A stretch of DNA of 64,000 nucleotides, from contig JAUVXJ010000006.1 of the NCBI GenBank assembly GCA_030603665.1, positions 1 to 64,000 on the forward strand, written 5' to 3'. Shown in pieces: positions 7,923 to 17,328 of this stretch. Under the pieces are notes generated by a model. That model was not told the origin of the DNA, made no database searches, and saw only the letters and a list, made by a program, of their open reading frames with translations. Numbering within the stretch: the stretch's first letter is position 1; each line of letters starts with the position of its first letter. The translations under genes were made by a program, and so were the position numbers. The stretch is from Chloroflexota bacterium. GTDB lineage: Bacteria > Chloroflexota > Anaerolineae > UBA7937 > B3-Chlor.

Positions 7923-8552
7923 CTAGGGGGCGTCGGCCGCGCTCATCTCGTCGATGAGTCCCAACACGCGGGCTCGATCCTCGGCGTCTGGCACCAACTC
8001 CAGGTACATCTCCATATCGCGGATGGAGGCTTCGTAGTTGCGCAGCCTATAGTGGATCACACCCCTGTTGAAGTAGGTGAGATCCAGCTTATCGTCCAGG
8101 TCCAGGGCCTGGTCGTAATCCTCCAAGGCCCCTTCCAGCTCACCCAACGTCGCGCGAGCGTTGCCTCTGTTGTTGTAGGCTTTGGCATACTGGGGATTGA
8201 GCTCTATCGCCGAGGTGTAGTCGTCGACCGCCACCTCCAACTGCTCGGCGACCTCATCAGGGAGAAAGGGAACCGCCTCCGGTGGTTGTCCTGTGAGATC
8301 CAGTGACAACTGGGTCGCGTAATCATAGTGAGCGCGGCCGCGCAGGAAGTAGAGCTCAGCATCTTGGGGCTCCATCTCCAACGCCGCGCTCAAATGATCG
8401 ATGGCTTCGGGATACTTACCCTCTTCGGCCAGCGATTCTCCGCGCTCTCTGTACTCCTCGGCGCTCTCCGGGGCAGGGACCGCTGGCTCCATGGGACTAC
8501 CGCAGGCTGCCACCAACAGCGCTAGTGCCAGCAGAAACAAGCCGCTCCTCAT
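7923..8552 (-). CDS. TPR-repeat lipoprotein
   Basis: A 209-aa exported lipoprotein. The signal peptide [20 protein letters not shown] ends with lipobox VAAC. Several tetratricopeptide repeats follow: [22 protein letters not shown], an [15 protein letters not shown] helix pair, [22 protein letters not shown] and [19 protein letters not shown]. It is likely a membrane-anchored scaffold on the outer face of the cytoplasmic membrane. Its ATG overlaps the stop of the upstream hydrolase gene by four bases, so it is translationally coupled to it. Confidence 0.9.
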   Translation of the reverse strand: MRSGLFLLALALLVAACGSPMEPAVPAPESAEEYRERGESLAEEGKYPEAIDHLSAALEMEPQDAELYFLRGRAHYDYATQLSLDLTGQPPEAVPFLPDEVAEQLEVAVDDYTSAIELNPQYAKAYNNRGNARATLGELEGALEDYDQALDLDDKLDLTYFNRGVIHYRLRNYEASIRDMEMYLELVPDAEDRARVLGLIDEMSAADAP

Positions 8553-9508
8553 CGCTTTGGCCCCTCCCCTGCCGGTGCCAGGTACCGGTCGAAGAAGCCG
8601 ACGACCCTTTCCCGGTACTCATCCGGGTAGACTTCGTCCACGCACCGGTGCCCCGCACCCTGCGCGATCCACAGTTCCTTCGGTTCTCCAGCACGGTCGT
8701 ACAAGCGCGTTGCCTCATCTACGGAGATGTACGGATCCTCTGCACCGTGGATCACGAACAGTGCCCGCGGCGCTATCCTGTGCACATGACGAAGCGGCTC
8801 GCTCTCTGTGAGATCTGCCCCGACCCGCCTTCCGGCCAGCCAGAGGATGAACGGACCCAGAGGCCGTATCAGCCAGCTGGGAAACCCCCTTTCCTGTGCG
8901 CCACGGGCCAGCGTTCGACGCAGATCAACGAACGCACCATCGGCCACCACGGCGAGAATGTCCTCGCATTCGGCGGAAGTGTCGATTCCCACCGCCGCTC
9001 CCAGCGAGAAGCCCAGCACACCCACCGTGTTGATCCCCTTTCTCTTCAGCAGGTCGATAGCGCCTAGCAGATCCTTCCGTTCGTGATAGCCAAAGGAGGT
9101 GTAATCGCCCTCGGAACGACCGTGGCTGCGAAAATCGAAGAGGAGGCAGTTGTACCCTGCCTCTCGCAACCAGGGCACGTACTTCAGGTCGGGGTCCTTG
9201 CTGCCGAAGCGACCGTGGCCCAACACGACGGTCCCCTTGCTGCCTGTGGCCCAGTCCTCATCCTCCAAAGAGAACGCCGCCACCCCTGGCGCGGGAATGA
9301 ACCAGCCCTGGAGGATGAGGCCGTCGCGGCTGGGGAAGAGAACCTCCGTGAAGGGCAGACCGTACTGGGCGGGACTGCTGGGCTCGTCAGGCAGCGGCGA
9401 CTTGATCAGCTCCGTTGACCAGTACCAGGCCACGGCGGCCAGACCGAAAATCGAGAACAACAAGCCGAGACCGAGAAGGGCCAGCACAGGCACCATCAGC
9501 TCCACCAC
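8549..9508 (-). CDS. Membrane-anchored alpha/beta hydrolase
   Basis: A 319-aa serine hydrolase. One N-terminal transmembrane helix (about 5-28) is followed by an alpha/beta-hydrolase domain. The nucleophile elbow is [12 protein letters not shown] (G-x-S-x-G), the acid is probably in IHGAEDPYI, and the His in [24 protein letters not shown] is the usual strand-4 region. Substrates of this exosortase/esterase-like group vary, so the substrate is unassigned. It is second in an apparent operon: methyltransferase-like, hydrolase, TPR lipoprotein. Confidence 0.88.
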   Translation of the reverse strand: MVELMVPVLALLGLGLLFSIFGLAAVAWYWSTELIKSPLPDEPSSPAQYGLPFTEVLFPSRDGLILQGWFIPAPGVAAFSLEDEDWATGSKGTVVLGHGRFGSKDPDLKYVPWLREAGYNCLLFDFRSHGRSEGDYTSFGYHERKDLLGAIDLLKRKGINTVGVLGFSLGAAVGIDTSAECEDILAVVADGAFVDLRRTLARGAQERGFPSWLIRPLGPFILWLAGRRVGADLTESEPLRHVHRIAPRALFVIHGAEDPYISVDEATRLYDRAGEPKELWIAQGAGHRCVDEVYPDEYRERVVGFFDRYLAPAGEGPKR

Positions 9509-9545
9509 CCAGCGCTATTCTGTTAGTCCGCCCAAGCACGCGGTC

Positions 9546-10205
9546 TCAGATCGGAAACAGGCGCGGTACCCGCTTCGCGTACTCTACGTATTCCTCCCCG
9601 AAATGGGCCGCCAGCTCCCGGTCCTCCAGAATCGACAGCACCCAGAGAGCCACGGTCAACAGAGCCCAGTTGGCCGCCACAGAGTGGTAATAGACGCCGA
9701 GGGCGTATGGGGGAGGCTCACTGGGGTTGTACAACAGGATGCCGAAGAAAGTGAGACCGATGGCGGCCAGGAACTGCGGGTGCCGCACCAGGGCGTATGG
9801 CCCACGAGTCACGAGCCCATCGTCGAGGCGCCGGTACAGGAACGATTGCCGCAGGCCCAGCACCACAGCAGACCAGGCGCCAAAGGCAAAGAAGAGAACG
9901 ATGGCTACCCAGCAAAGCACCTCCGTCCAGCTACCCCAGGGCAACCATCCCACACTCCCCACGGCGAGCATGGTGTATTCGGGGCCGGGGGAGTACAGTG
10001 CCAGCCAACCAGCGCCGATGAGCAGGATACCGAGAGGACGGATCGCCGCTGACATGACGTAGAATCTGGAACCCCACCGGGCCGCCAGTTGGTGGGTGTA
10101 CCGCGTGGCCCACAGACACACCACGCCGCTCATCCACACCAGCGGCGCCCACTCGTGCAGGGGCGCCAAAGCTCGAACGTAGACGGGAAAAACGGGAGGG
10201 AACAT
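9546..10205 (-). CDS. Isoprenylcysteine carboxyl methyltransferase-like membrane protein
   Basis: A 219-aa integral membrane protein with about five hydrophobic helices. The C-terminal signature of the ICMT/PEMT family is clear: GLVTRGPYALVRHPQFL, then LEDRELAAHFGEEYVEYAKRVPRL, including the RHP and E-x-x-L-x-x-x-F-x-x-x-Y blocks that bind SAM. Known members methylate prenylcysteine, phospholipids or small amphiphiles; the substrate here is unknown. It is the first gene of a three-gene minus-strand operon and is served by the promoter at 10273-10301. Confidence 0.85.
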   Translation of the reverse strand: MFPPVFPVYVRALAPLHEWAPLVWMSGVVCLWATRYTHQLAARWGSRFYVMSAAIRPLGILLIGAGWLALYSPGPEYTMLAVGSVGWLPWGSWTEVLCWVAIVLFFAFGAWSAVVLGLRQSFLYRRLDDGLVTRGPYALVRHPQFLAAIGLTFFGILLYNPSEPPPYALGVYYHSVAANWALLTVALWVLSILEDRELAAHFGEEYVEYAKRVPRLFPI

Positions 10206-10272
10206 GCTCAGAGTACCTGCCTTTGCGTTTGCGCCTGGCGAAGCCAGCTATGTACACAGCATCTTGCACAAG

Positions 10273-10301
10273 ATTATATCCCACCCGTACCCCTGTGACA
10301 A
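10273..10301 (-). promoter_or_regulatory. Sigma70-type promoter for the methyltransferase/hydrolase operon
   Basis: Read on the minus strand: TTGTCA (10301-10296), a 17-bp spacer and TATAAT (10278-10273). The predicted transcript begins near 10266, about 60 bases before the start codon at 10205. Confidence 0.7.
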
Positions 10302-10360
10302 CGACATGCCGCATTGCAATCCCCCACCAGCGAGGCTAGAATACCTCGGGGAGGCCCCAG

Positions 10361-11077
10361 ATGCCCGATCAGAGACCTTTGATCGGCCTGAACAGCCGGT
10401 ACGAGAGCAGCGCCCAATACCCCGTCCGCGACCACATAAGGGTTTTCGCCCCCTACTACCGGGCCCTTCTCGCCGCGGGAGCTCTTCCAGTTGTCATCCC
10501 CACATCGGATGAGCGCTCTGTCCGAGCTGAGTACCTCGACCGTCTGGACGGATTCGTATTCACCGGCGGTCTCGACGTACCCCCTCGTGCCTATGGCCAG
10601 GCAAAGCATCCTCAGACCCAAGAGTGCGACCCCAAGCGGTTCGCTTCCGACAGTCTCCTGGCGGAGCTGGCGCTTGAGCGCGAGATACCCGTTCTGGCCA
10701 TTTGTATGGGGGTGCAGCTGATCAATGTGGTCTACGGCGGCACACTGGTCCAGCACATCGAGAGCGACGTCCGCCACGAAGCCAAGGATCTTGGGAGCGA
10801 TAGCTCCCATGCCATCGTCATAGAAGAAGAGAGTCTGCTGCACCGCATTCTGGGGAGCAGAGAGGTAGAGGTCAACTCCGCCCACCATCAGGCCGTGGGA
10901 AAGGTGGCACCTGGGCTGAGGGTGGTGGCACGGGCTTCCGATGGCATCGTGGAAGCCGTGGAGATGACTGACAGGGCATTCTTCCTCGGCGTGCAGTGGC
11001 ATCCCGAGCGTATCTTCGAGAGACCCGAGCAGCTACGGCTCTTCGCCGCCTTCGTAGACGCCTGCCAACCGGGCTAG
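10361..11077 (+). CDS. Peptidase C26 / gamma-glutamyl hydrolase-type amidohydrolase
   Basis: A 238-aa class-I glutamine-amidotransferase-like hydrolase of the PuuD/C26 type, which cleaves gamma-glutamyl amide bonds such as gamma-glutamyl-GABA. Seen: PLIGLNSRYESSAQ at the N-terminus, FVFTGGLDVPPRAYG, the nucleophile Cys in LAICMGVQLINVVYGG, and the catalytic His-x-Glu in FLGVQWHPERI. The full-length catalytic triad is present. The physiological substrate is unclear because no polyamine genes are nearby; a gamma-glutamyl peptide is the family expectation. Confidence 0.9.
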   Translation: MPDQRPLIGLNSRYESSAQYPVRDHIRVFAPYYRALLAAGALPVVIPTSDERSVRAEYLDRLDGFVFTGGLDVPPRAYGQAKHPQTQECDPKRFASDSLLAELALEREIPVLAICMGVQLINVVYGGTLVQHIESDVRHEAKDLGSDSSHAIVIEEESLLHRILGSREVEVNSAHHQAVGKVAPGLRVVARASDGIVEAVEMTDRAFFLGVQWHPERIFERPEQLRLFAAFVDACQPG

Positions 11078-11114
11078 TAGGGAGGGCTTTGGCCCTCCAA
11101 CGTGCTGAAGCACG
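11077..11114. repeat. GTAG-headed double hairpin (REP-like)
   Basis: GTAG (11077-11080, overlapping the stop codon of the preceding gene) is followed by GGAGGGC-TTTG-GCCCTCC (11081-11098) and then CGTGCT-GA-AGCACG (11101-11114). Both stems are perfect. There is no U-tract, so it looks more like a REP-type palindrome or an mRNA-end stabiliser than an intrinsic terminator. Confidence 0.6.
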
Positions 11115-11146
11115 AGCTACACACGAACCGTTCGTTGTGAGGATCG

Positions 11147-11887
11147 GTGAAGCGAGTACTCATCGCCCTTGGGCTATCGACACTCCTGCTGGCCACGATC
11201 AGTCCGCCGGCTCCGGCGGTCGAGACACCCTGGTTGGCCTTCTCATTTCGCAGCGACGCCGAAGGATATGGCCCTGCTCACATCAACCAGCCCATCGTGG
11301 CAGCCGCAGAGAGACCGACGCAGGCAGACGTCACAGACTTAGACGAGCAGACGACCCTCGTGCTGAAGGGGTGTTCCTTGACGGTCGTACACCGGGACGA
11401 GGAGGCGTGGAGCAGCGATCCCTCCTGGGACGTCAGGGAGTTGCTGGTGGCGGACCTGAACAACGACGATGAGCAAGAGGTCGCCCTGCTGCTCTGGAAG
11501 CCGTTCCGCTCGGACCCTCCAGTCTTCTACGATGCCTTTGGGTTTCCTTCTCCCTGGGAGGATGGCAGCCTGAGGAACCATCTCTTCGTTTACACGTGGC
11601 GTGACGGCGAATGGCTTCCGCTGTGGTGCAGCTCTCCTATTGCCGATCCCATCAGCGATCTGACCCTGGGAGATGTAGATGGCGACGGGGCCAACGAACT
11701 GGTAGCCCTGGAGCGAAGCTACGGCGACGGCCTCGACGCTCCGGCGCGCCAGGTCAGTGTGTGGCGCTGGAACGGCTGGGGATTCACCCTCCAGTGGCGC
11801 AGTCCTGCCGGCGCTTATGCGAACTTGACGCTGCAGGACGTCACCGGCGATGGCGTCCTCGATATCCTCGTGCAAGATAGAGGCTGA
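11147..11887 (+). CDS. Secreted FG-GAP/VCBS-like repeat protein
   Basis: A 246-aa exported protein with a GTG start after GAGGA. The signal peptide ends near APAVET. Three calcium-loop-like motifs occur in strand-rich context, DLNNDDEQE, DVDGDGANE and DVTGDGVLD, as in FG-GAP/VCBS beta-propeller blades. It is likely extracytoplasmic and calcium-stabilised. Its function is unknown. The next gene, a DUF3160 lipoprotein, starts 22 bases downstream, so they are probably cotranscribed. Confidence 0.75.
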   Translation: MKRVLIALGLSTLLLATISPPAPAVETPWLAFSFRSDAEGYGPAHINQPIVAAAERPTQADVTDLDEQTTLVLKGCSLTVVHRDEEAWSSDPSWDVRELLVADLNNDDEQEVALLLWKPFRSDPPVFYDAFGFPSPWEDGSLRNHLFVYTWRDGEWLPLWCSSPIADPISDLTLGDVDGDGANELVALERSYGDGLDAPARQVSVWRWNGWGFTLQWRSPAGAYANLTLQDVTGDGVLDILVQDRG

Positions 11888-11909
11888 GTATGGAGAGGAG
11901 CCTGGAGAG

Positions 11910-14198
11910 ATGACATACCATCGTCACACGCGTTTGATGCATGGTTTCGTGACACTGGGTCTGGTCCTCAGTGTCCTGTTGAGCGCGTGCGCTAGCCCGA
12001 CGCCCATGCCCACTGAGCCGCCGCCCAGCCCTACCGTGGCGCCTCAACCTAGCGCCACAAAGGTGCTAACGATGCCCCCTACACCAAGTCCCCAGGCCGC
12101 CGACACCGCGGTCCCCACGCGAGAACCCACGGCTACACCGACGGAGGAGCCTGTCGCACGCTTCGGGCTCCTGGCCAGTCCCATACCGGTGACCAGCGTG
12201 GGCTTCGCCTCCTACGAACCGGTGCAGGCCAGCGTCCCTTCGGCTTATGCTGGCTACGCACTGCCTGTGGACTTGAATGGTGTGCTCATCGACGAACGCT
12301 TCGTTTTCACCGAGGACCAGCGACAGCTCTTGGGCACGAACGGCTTCGTGGTTACCCCGTCAGAATACAAAGAGTTCTTCCATCTCTACGAAGAGGCTCG
12401 CTACGCCGAACTGCCAGTCTTCATCACCACCGACTCGGTCTATCACGTCTATCATCTTCTGTTCGACAAGGTGCTCCGCACCCTGGAGGATGAGCGCTTT
12501 CACGCGGATCTGGAGAAACTCACAGCGGGTATGGTCTGGGCGGCTGAGTCCAACTACGACACACTGAAGGGGACCCCGCTGGAGGATGCTGCCCTGCGCA
12601 ACCTGGGCTACTTCGCCGTGGCCCAACAACTCCTGGAACCTGGCTCTCCCGGTCCGCAAGCGGTGCGAGATCAAGTGGAGGCGGAACTGGCTCTCATCGA
12701 GGCTCACCAGGGCTTCACGAACTCGCCCATCCTGGGCTACCCCGAGGACTACAGCCAGTACGTGCCCCGAGGTCACTACGACAAGACCGAAGCTCGCCAG
12801 CGGTATTTCAAGACCATGATGTGGTATGGACGTATCAACTTCCGGCTCAAGGAAGCGGACGAGACCCTGTCCGCGCTGCTCATGGCGCAGGCCATGGCCA
12901 ATACCGAGATCGATGGTGAGCCGGCATCAGAGATCTGGGAGCGCATCTATGAGCCCACGTCCTTCATGGTGGGAGTCAGCGACGACCTGGACATCTACGA
13001 CTACCATCCCTTGATGGAAGAGGTGTACGGCTCCCTGAGCGGCGACCCCACTGTCTTCATCGACGAGGCGAAGCTGACCCAACTCATCGACGCGGCAAAG
13101 GAACTGCCGCCTCCCCAGATCAACTCTATGTGGGTCTACATCTGGGAGGATCGCGACGAGGCCACGCAGGGCTTCCGCTTCATGGGCCAGCGCTTTGTGA
13201 TCGACGCCTACATCTTCCAGCAGATGATGTTCCGCAATGTGGGTGTGCTGGGCGACGCCCGGATGCTGCCCAAGGGGCTGGACATCTTCGCCGCCATGGG
13301 CTCCGAGGAGGCCTACCGCATCCTCCAGGAGATGGACGAGACGCACTACCTCAACTTCAACGAGCAGATCAGTAAGGTACAAGACGAGATCGCCGCCCTG
13401 GAAATGGATAGCTGGACGCAGAACCTGTACTGGAGCTGGCTGTACAGCTTCCAGCCTCTGATAGAGGTCAAGGGAGAGGCCTATCCCGCCTTCATGCGCA
13501 ACACTGCCTGGGTGCGTAAGGATCTGCACACCGCGCTGGGAAGCTGGACAGAGTTGAAGCACGACACCATCCTCTACGCCAAGCAAGCCTACGCCGAGTT
13601 GGGAGGCGTCTTCGAGGAGCCCGAGGTCAAAGGGTACGTGGAACCCAACCCCGAGGCCTTCGCCCGCCTGGCGGCACTGACCAGGATGACCATCGATGGG
13701 CTGGAGACCCGCGGGCTCCTGGATGGATCCGAGACCATGTGGGAAACCAGGGACAACCTGGAGCGGTTGGAGTTGCTCCTTACCCGCCTGACCAGTATCG
13801 CCGAGAAGGAACTGGCCGGCATCTCGCTCACCCAGGAGGAGCAGGACGTGATCCTCTACTACGGGGGGCTGCTGGAGGGGCTGACCATCGCTGCCGCCGA
13901 CAAGGACGAGGTCGAAGGCCGCGCCTTTGTCGAAGATGAAGAAGCGGCGGTGATAGCCGATGTGGCCACCGACCCAAGTGGCCTCGTCCTGGAAGAGGGC
14001 GTGGGTCGCATCTTCGAGATCTATGTGGTGGCGGAGATCGAGGGACAGCCCATCTTGACCAAGGGTGGTGTCTTCTCCTACTACGAGTTCCCCTGGCCGA
14101 TGAGCGACCGCCTCACGGACGAAGCTTGGCGGGAGATGCTCGCCACGGGGCAGGTACCGGATAGGCCCCACTGGACCGGGAGCTTCATAGCGGAGTAG
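11910..14198 (+). CDS. DUF3160 lipoprotein
   Basis: A 762-aa exported lipoprotein. The signal peptide ends with lipobox LLSAC, followed by a long Pro/Thr-rich linker (about 30-85), a common spacer for surface proteins. The remainder is helical and matches the DUF3160 type as far as I recall: [35 protein letters not shown] and [13 protein letters not shown]. Function unknown. Start 11910 is chosen for GGAGAGGAG upstream and a proper signal peptide; the reading from 11850 would overlap the preceding gene. A 442-codon antisense frame here is a high-GC shadow. Confidence 0.85.
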   Translation: MTYHRHTRLMHGFVTLGLVLSVLLSACASPTPMPTEPPPSPTVAPQPSATKVLTMPPTPSPQAADTAVPTREPTATPTEEPVARFGLLASPIPVTSVGFASYEPVQASVPSAYAGYALPVDLNGVLIDERFVFTEDQRQLLGTNGFVVTPSEYKEFFHLYEEARYAELPVFITTDSVYHVYHLLFDKVLRTLEDERFHADLEKLTAGMVWAAESNYDTLKGTPLEDAALRNLGYFAVAQQLLEPGSPGPQAVRDQVEAELALIEAHQGFTNSPILGYPEDYSQYVPRGHYDKTEARQRYFKTMMWYGRINFRLKEADETLSALLMAQAMANTEIDGEPASEIWERIYEPTSFMVGVSDDLDIYDYHPLMEEVYGSLSGDPTVFIDEAKLTQLIDAAKELPPPQINSMWVYIWEDRDEATQGFRFMGQRFVIDAYIFQQMMFRNVGVLGDARMLPKGLDIFAAMGSEEAYRILQEMDETHYLNFNEQISKVQDEIAALEMDSWTQNLYWSWLYSFQPLIEVKGEAYPAFMRNTAWVRKDLHTALGSWTELKHDTILYAKQAYAELGGVFEEPEVKGYVEPNPEAFARLAALTRMTIDGLETRGLLDGSETMWETRDNLERLELLLTRLTSIAEKELAGISLTQEEQDVILYYGGLLEGLTIAAADKDEVEGRAFVEDEEAAVIADVATDPSGLVLEEGVGRIFEIYVVAEIEGQPILTKGGVFSYYEFPWPMSDRLTDEAWREMLATGQVPDRPHWTGSFIAE

Positions 14199-14253
14199 GC
14201 CTGGTCTGCCCATAGCCGCTGGAGGATGTAGGGACGACCAAGGAGGAGGAATC

Positions 14254-14964
14254 ATGGGCCAGCAAAAGCAGGTGGAGTACCAACCTCTGATCAGAGACCT
14301 GCCGGAGAGCGAACGCCCTCGCGAGAGACTCGAGACCTACGGACCCGGTTCGCTCTCCACGTCCGAGCTGCTGGCCATCATCCTTCGTACAGGCACGAAG
14401 TCCGAAAGCGTGATCAACCTGGGGAGCCGCCTTCTGGCCCAGTTCCACGGCCTGGCCGGCATCGCCAGGGCCAGCTTCGCCGACCTCTGCGACGTCCACG
14501 GGCTGGGAAAGGCCAAGGCCGCTCAGCTCAAGGCTGCGCTGGAACTAGGAAAGCGGCTGATGGTGGCCTCCCCCCAGGAGCTACCGCAGGTCAAGTCTCC
14601 GACAGATGTGGCCAACCTGCTCATGCTGGAGATGGGCTTCCTGGAGCAAGAGCACCTGAGAGTGGTCCTCCTGGACACCAAGAATCGCGTCCTGGGCATT
14701 CCCACCATCTACATGGGAAGCCTCAATACCTCGGTGATGCGTATCGGGGAGCTGTTCCGAGAGGCGGTGAGGGCCAACTGCGCGGCGGTGATCGTGGTGC
14801 ACAACCACCCCTCAGGCGACCCCACCCCCTCTCCAGAGGACGTCAGCATAACCAGGCAGATCGTGGAGGCGGGGAAGCTCCTGGACGTGGACGTGCTGGA
14901 TCACCTGATCATCGGCCAGCAGAGGTACGTGAGCCTCAAGGAACGAGGATTGGGGTTCACCTAG
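14254..14964 (+). CDS. radC: RadC family JAB1/MPN-domain protein
   Basis: A 236-aa RadC. The N-terminal helix-hairpin-helix-like region ([46 protein letters not shown]) precedes the JAMM metalloprotease-like domain with [16 protein letters not shown], i.e. H-x-H-P-x7-D zinc ligands. A historical link to DNA repair is doubtful and the true substrate is unknown. AAGGAGGAGG precedes the ATG. The length is typical. Confidence 0.93.
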   Translation: MGQQKQVEYQPLIRDLPESERPRERLETYGPGSLSTSELLAIILRTGTKSESVINLGSRLLAQFHGLAGIARASFADLCDVHGLGKAKAAQLKAALELGKRLMVASPQELPQVKSPTDVANLLMLEMGFLEQEHLRVVLLDTKNRVLGIPTIYMGSLNTSVMRIGELFREAVRANCAAVIVVHNHPSGDPTPSPEDVSITRQIVEAGKLLDVDVLDHLIIGQQRYVSLKERGLGFT

Positions 14965-15208
14965 GTGGGCATGGCAAGGCAGGCTGCAGCTTAGACCTCG
15001 TCCCCTTCTTCAACATGGCTCTCGAAACGACGGCCTCGTCTGCGCTCGCGATCCTCCACCACTGCAGATACCTGCTCGCGCTCATCGCGCCTCCTCCAGG
15101 GGGTTCATGAGTCTCCAGCATACATGTTGTAGCGCGTGCTACGGTGTCCGGCAGCATGTTCTCTGTCGCCGCCCTCGCCGCTCGACCCAGGATGGTACAG
15201 ATTCGCCA
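14965..15208. other. Intergenic stretch with nothing recognised
   Basis: Between radC and the promoter at 15209 no coding region, RNA gene or strong hairpin was identified. Short frames on either strand lack start sites and family features. Confidence 0.5.
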
Positions 15209-15237
15209 TTGACTCAAACTCTCGCAGGCGTTAGAAT
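15209..15237 (+). promoter_or_regulatory. Sigma70-type promoter for the DUF362 gene
   Basis: TTGACT (15209-15214), a 17-bp spacer and TAGAAT (15232-15237). The transcript would start near 15244, leaving about 30 bases of leader to the ATG at 15274. Confidence 0.7.
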
Positions 15238-15273
15238 GAGCCATCTATCCGCTAATATAGGCAGAGCTGTCAA

Positions 15274-16737
15274 ATGGGCGCACGTGCTTGCAGCAAGAAG
15301 AAGACGGTCTCTCGCAGAGAGTTTCTCAGGCTATCTGCCGTCCTGGCAGGCCTGGCAGCGATGAAGCCCGGCAGGTCCCTGGTGGCAGCTCCTACTCTGC
15401 CCAGACCCAGGGTAGTCCACACCTACTGTGAGCGAGCCGTCGACTGGGACTTCGGCACTACCTGGTGGGGCGACCACGTAGACCAGTTGGTAGTCAATGA
15501 GATGGTGGATCGCGGCGTCATGGAGCTCACGGGCAGAAAGACCCGCTCGGCCGCCTGGAAGGCGCTGATCCCCAACTACGTTTCAGGCCAGAGAGTGGCC
15601 ATCAAGGCCAACTTCAACAACGCCCGGAGCGTGGATGACAGCGACAACTTCATCGACGCCGCTATCGAGCCCGTGAACGCAGTGATCTTAGGGCTGAAGG
15701 AGCTCGGTATTGCAGAATCGGACATCTGGGTCTACGACGCGGTGAGGTCCATCCCCGCCCGCTTTGCCGCCGGGTGCGACTACCCGGGCATCCAGTTCTC
15801 GGGCGACTCGACCAGCAACCCTCAGGGCTTCAGCGCGACGGAGATAGTCAGCTTCGACACACCGTCCGGGAGCGAGCCTCTGGCAGACCAGCGTATCAGC
15901 AATGTCCTCGTCAACGCCGACTACCTGATCAACATGCCCCTCATGAAGAAGCACTGCTGCGCCTGGGTCACCCTCTCTTTCAAGAATCACTTCGGAAGCA
16001 TCCAGAACTGTGTAGCGCTCCACGGCTACACATTCCCTGACCTAGACGACTACACCTCAGCTTACAGCGCGTTGGTGGACATCTACAAGAACCCGCATTT
16101 CGGCCCCAAGACGGTGTTGACCATCGGCGATGGGCTATACGGCAGCAGGGGCGATCAGGGCTCCGTTCCCGAGCCTTGGACCACCTTCTCTAATGAATCT
16201 CCCCGCAGCCTCTTCTTCTCCCAGGATCCGGTGGCCATAGACTCCGTGATGTACGACTTCCTGGAGGAAGAAGCGGGCGTGCAGAATCACGGAGACGACT
16301 ACCTGGCGCTGGCGGCCAACGCAGGGCTGGGCGTCTTCGAACATCGGGCCCCTGGCGCCTCGAGCCGTGAGGAGTGGTACAGCCAGATAGACTACCGCTA
16401 CCTGGACATGGACCAGTACGTCAAGCTGCGAGGCTTGTGGAGGGATGGGATAGCCTACCTCTCCTGGAACAAGCCCTTGCACCTCGATCTGGCAGGTTAC
16501 CGCATTCTCTACTCATGCCAAGACGGTGGCGGCGACGTTGATCAGGGCACATCGCCGATCGATGTCACCAACCCCGACCAGCTCGACTACCAGCTCACCG
16601 GGCTGACCGACTACTGCCTCTACCAGGTAGGGATCGAGCCCTACGACGGTGACGGAGACGCGATAGGCGAGTCCAATCGCATGCCCCTCATGGCCTCCGA
16701 CATCGTCTACCATCTCCCTTTGGCCACCGCGGGATGA
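15274..16737 (+). CDS. Tat-exported DUF362 protein with C-terminal FnIII-like domain
   Basis: A 487-aa protein. The N-terminus carries a twin-arginine signal, SRREFLRLSAVLAGLAA, predicting export folded, often with a cofactor. The body matches DUF362: QRVAIKANFNNARSVDDSDNF, LINMPLMKKHCCAWVTLSFKNHFGS, and YGSRGDQGSVPEPW. DUF362 proteins often carry Fe-S clusters, but no CxxCxxC motif is seen here. Residues about 395-480 resemble a fibronectin type III domain (LAGYRILYS, YQLTGLTDYCLYQVGIEPYD). Function unknown. Its own promoter lies at 15209-15237. Confidence 0.85.
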   Translation: MGARACSKKKTVSRREFLRLSAVLAGLAAMKPGRSLVAAPTLPRPRVVHTYCERAVDWDFGTTWWGDHVDQLVVNEMVDRGVMELTGRKTRSAAWKALIPNYVSGQRVAIKANFNNARSVDDSDNFIDAAIEPVNAVILGLKELGIAESDIWVYDAVRSIPARFAAGCDYPGIQFSGDSTSNPQGFSATEIVSFDTPSGSEPLADQRISNVLVNADYLINMPLMKKHCCAWVTLSFKNHFGSIQNCVALHGYTFPDLDDYTSAYSALVDIYKNPHFGPKTVLTIGDGLYGSRGDQGSVPEPWTTFSNESPRSLFFSQDPVAIDSVMYDFLEEEAGVQNHGDDYLALAANAGLGVFEHRAPGASSREEWYSQIDYRYLDMDQYVKLRGLWRDGIAYLSWNKPLHLDLAGYRILYSCQDGGGDVDQGTSPIDVTNPDQLDYQLTGLTDYCLYQVGIEPYDGDGDAIGESNRMPLMASDIVYHLPLATAG

Positions 16738-16843
16738 CGCAGAGCTGCCCACGACCCGAATCGCTGGAGCAGACAGTAGTTTAGGGCGAGAGCCCCGGAT
16801 ATGTGCATCTGGGGCCCTCTCAACCACTCTTGCTCCGGCGAGG

Positions 16844-16872
16844 TTGCCCCTGTTACCGCTGCGTGGTATAAT
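16844..16872 (+). promoter_or_regulatory. Extended -10 sigma70 promoter upstream of the cobalamin-domain operon
   Basis: TTGCCC (16844-16849), a 17-bp spacer and TATAAT (16867-16872) preceded by TGG, an extended -10. The first recognisable gene on this strand starts at 17329, giving a leader of about 450 bases. Confidence 0.65.
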
Positions 16873-16879
16873 ACCTTCG

Positions 16880-17328
16880 CCGCAAGGAGGAAGGCCTCTC
16901 ATTGTCCCCCTGAACAGAGACTCACAGCCGGACGCATCGGCCGGAGGCAGGCGCGCAGTCGAGGGTGGTGGCCAGGGTGCAGCACAAGCACCTCGGTTCA
17001 GACAAACGTGACTCAGGACCCCGGCTGCTGCTGCCAGCGGGTTTCTTCTTAGACGGCTACCATCACTGGGCGAGACGGTGCTCTTTCGCATGCCGCCTTT
17101 GCCTGGCGGCAGGAGCGCGACCGCGTCAGTTCTGAGCACCTGAGCCAGAGCGCGCTGGTGGAGTTCTGGCGGCCTTATCTCCATCGCTTGACCAGCGCCG
17201 GTTGCGAGACGTTCCTCTTGCCTAGCAGGACTAGCACAGCAACGATAGTCAGTCCTGCTCATCCGCAAGCAGACACGACTGCCGAGCCTAACCTATCTGC
17301 CTATTCCTGCACACTGGAGGAGAGAAGC
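16880..17328 (+). promoter_or_regulatory. Long untranslated leader, possible regulatory RNA
   Basis: About 450 bases between the promoter and the TTG start at 17329. It contains a perfect 7-bp hairpin TGCCGCC/GGCGGCA (17091-17111). It also holds GACTCAGGACCCCGGCTG near 17009-17026, a partial match to the B12-box part of cobalamin riboswitches. The GCCACTG-type core of that riboswitch was not found, so the assignment is not made. A coding extension from GTG 17158 exists but reads as unstructured filler. Confidence 0.3.

Noticed and set aside
12927..14255. A 442-codon open frame on the minus strand
   Set aside because: It lies antisense to the DUF3160 gene, has no family features and is His/Leu/Gln-rich as expected for a high-GC shadow frame.
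16880..17328. Firm annotation as a cobalamin riboswitch
   Set aside because: Only a partial B12-box-like word was found; the conserved central core was not, so it is reported only as a possibility.
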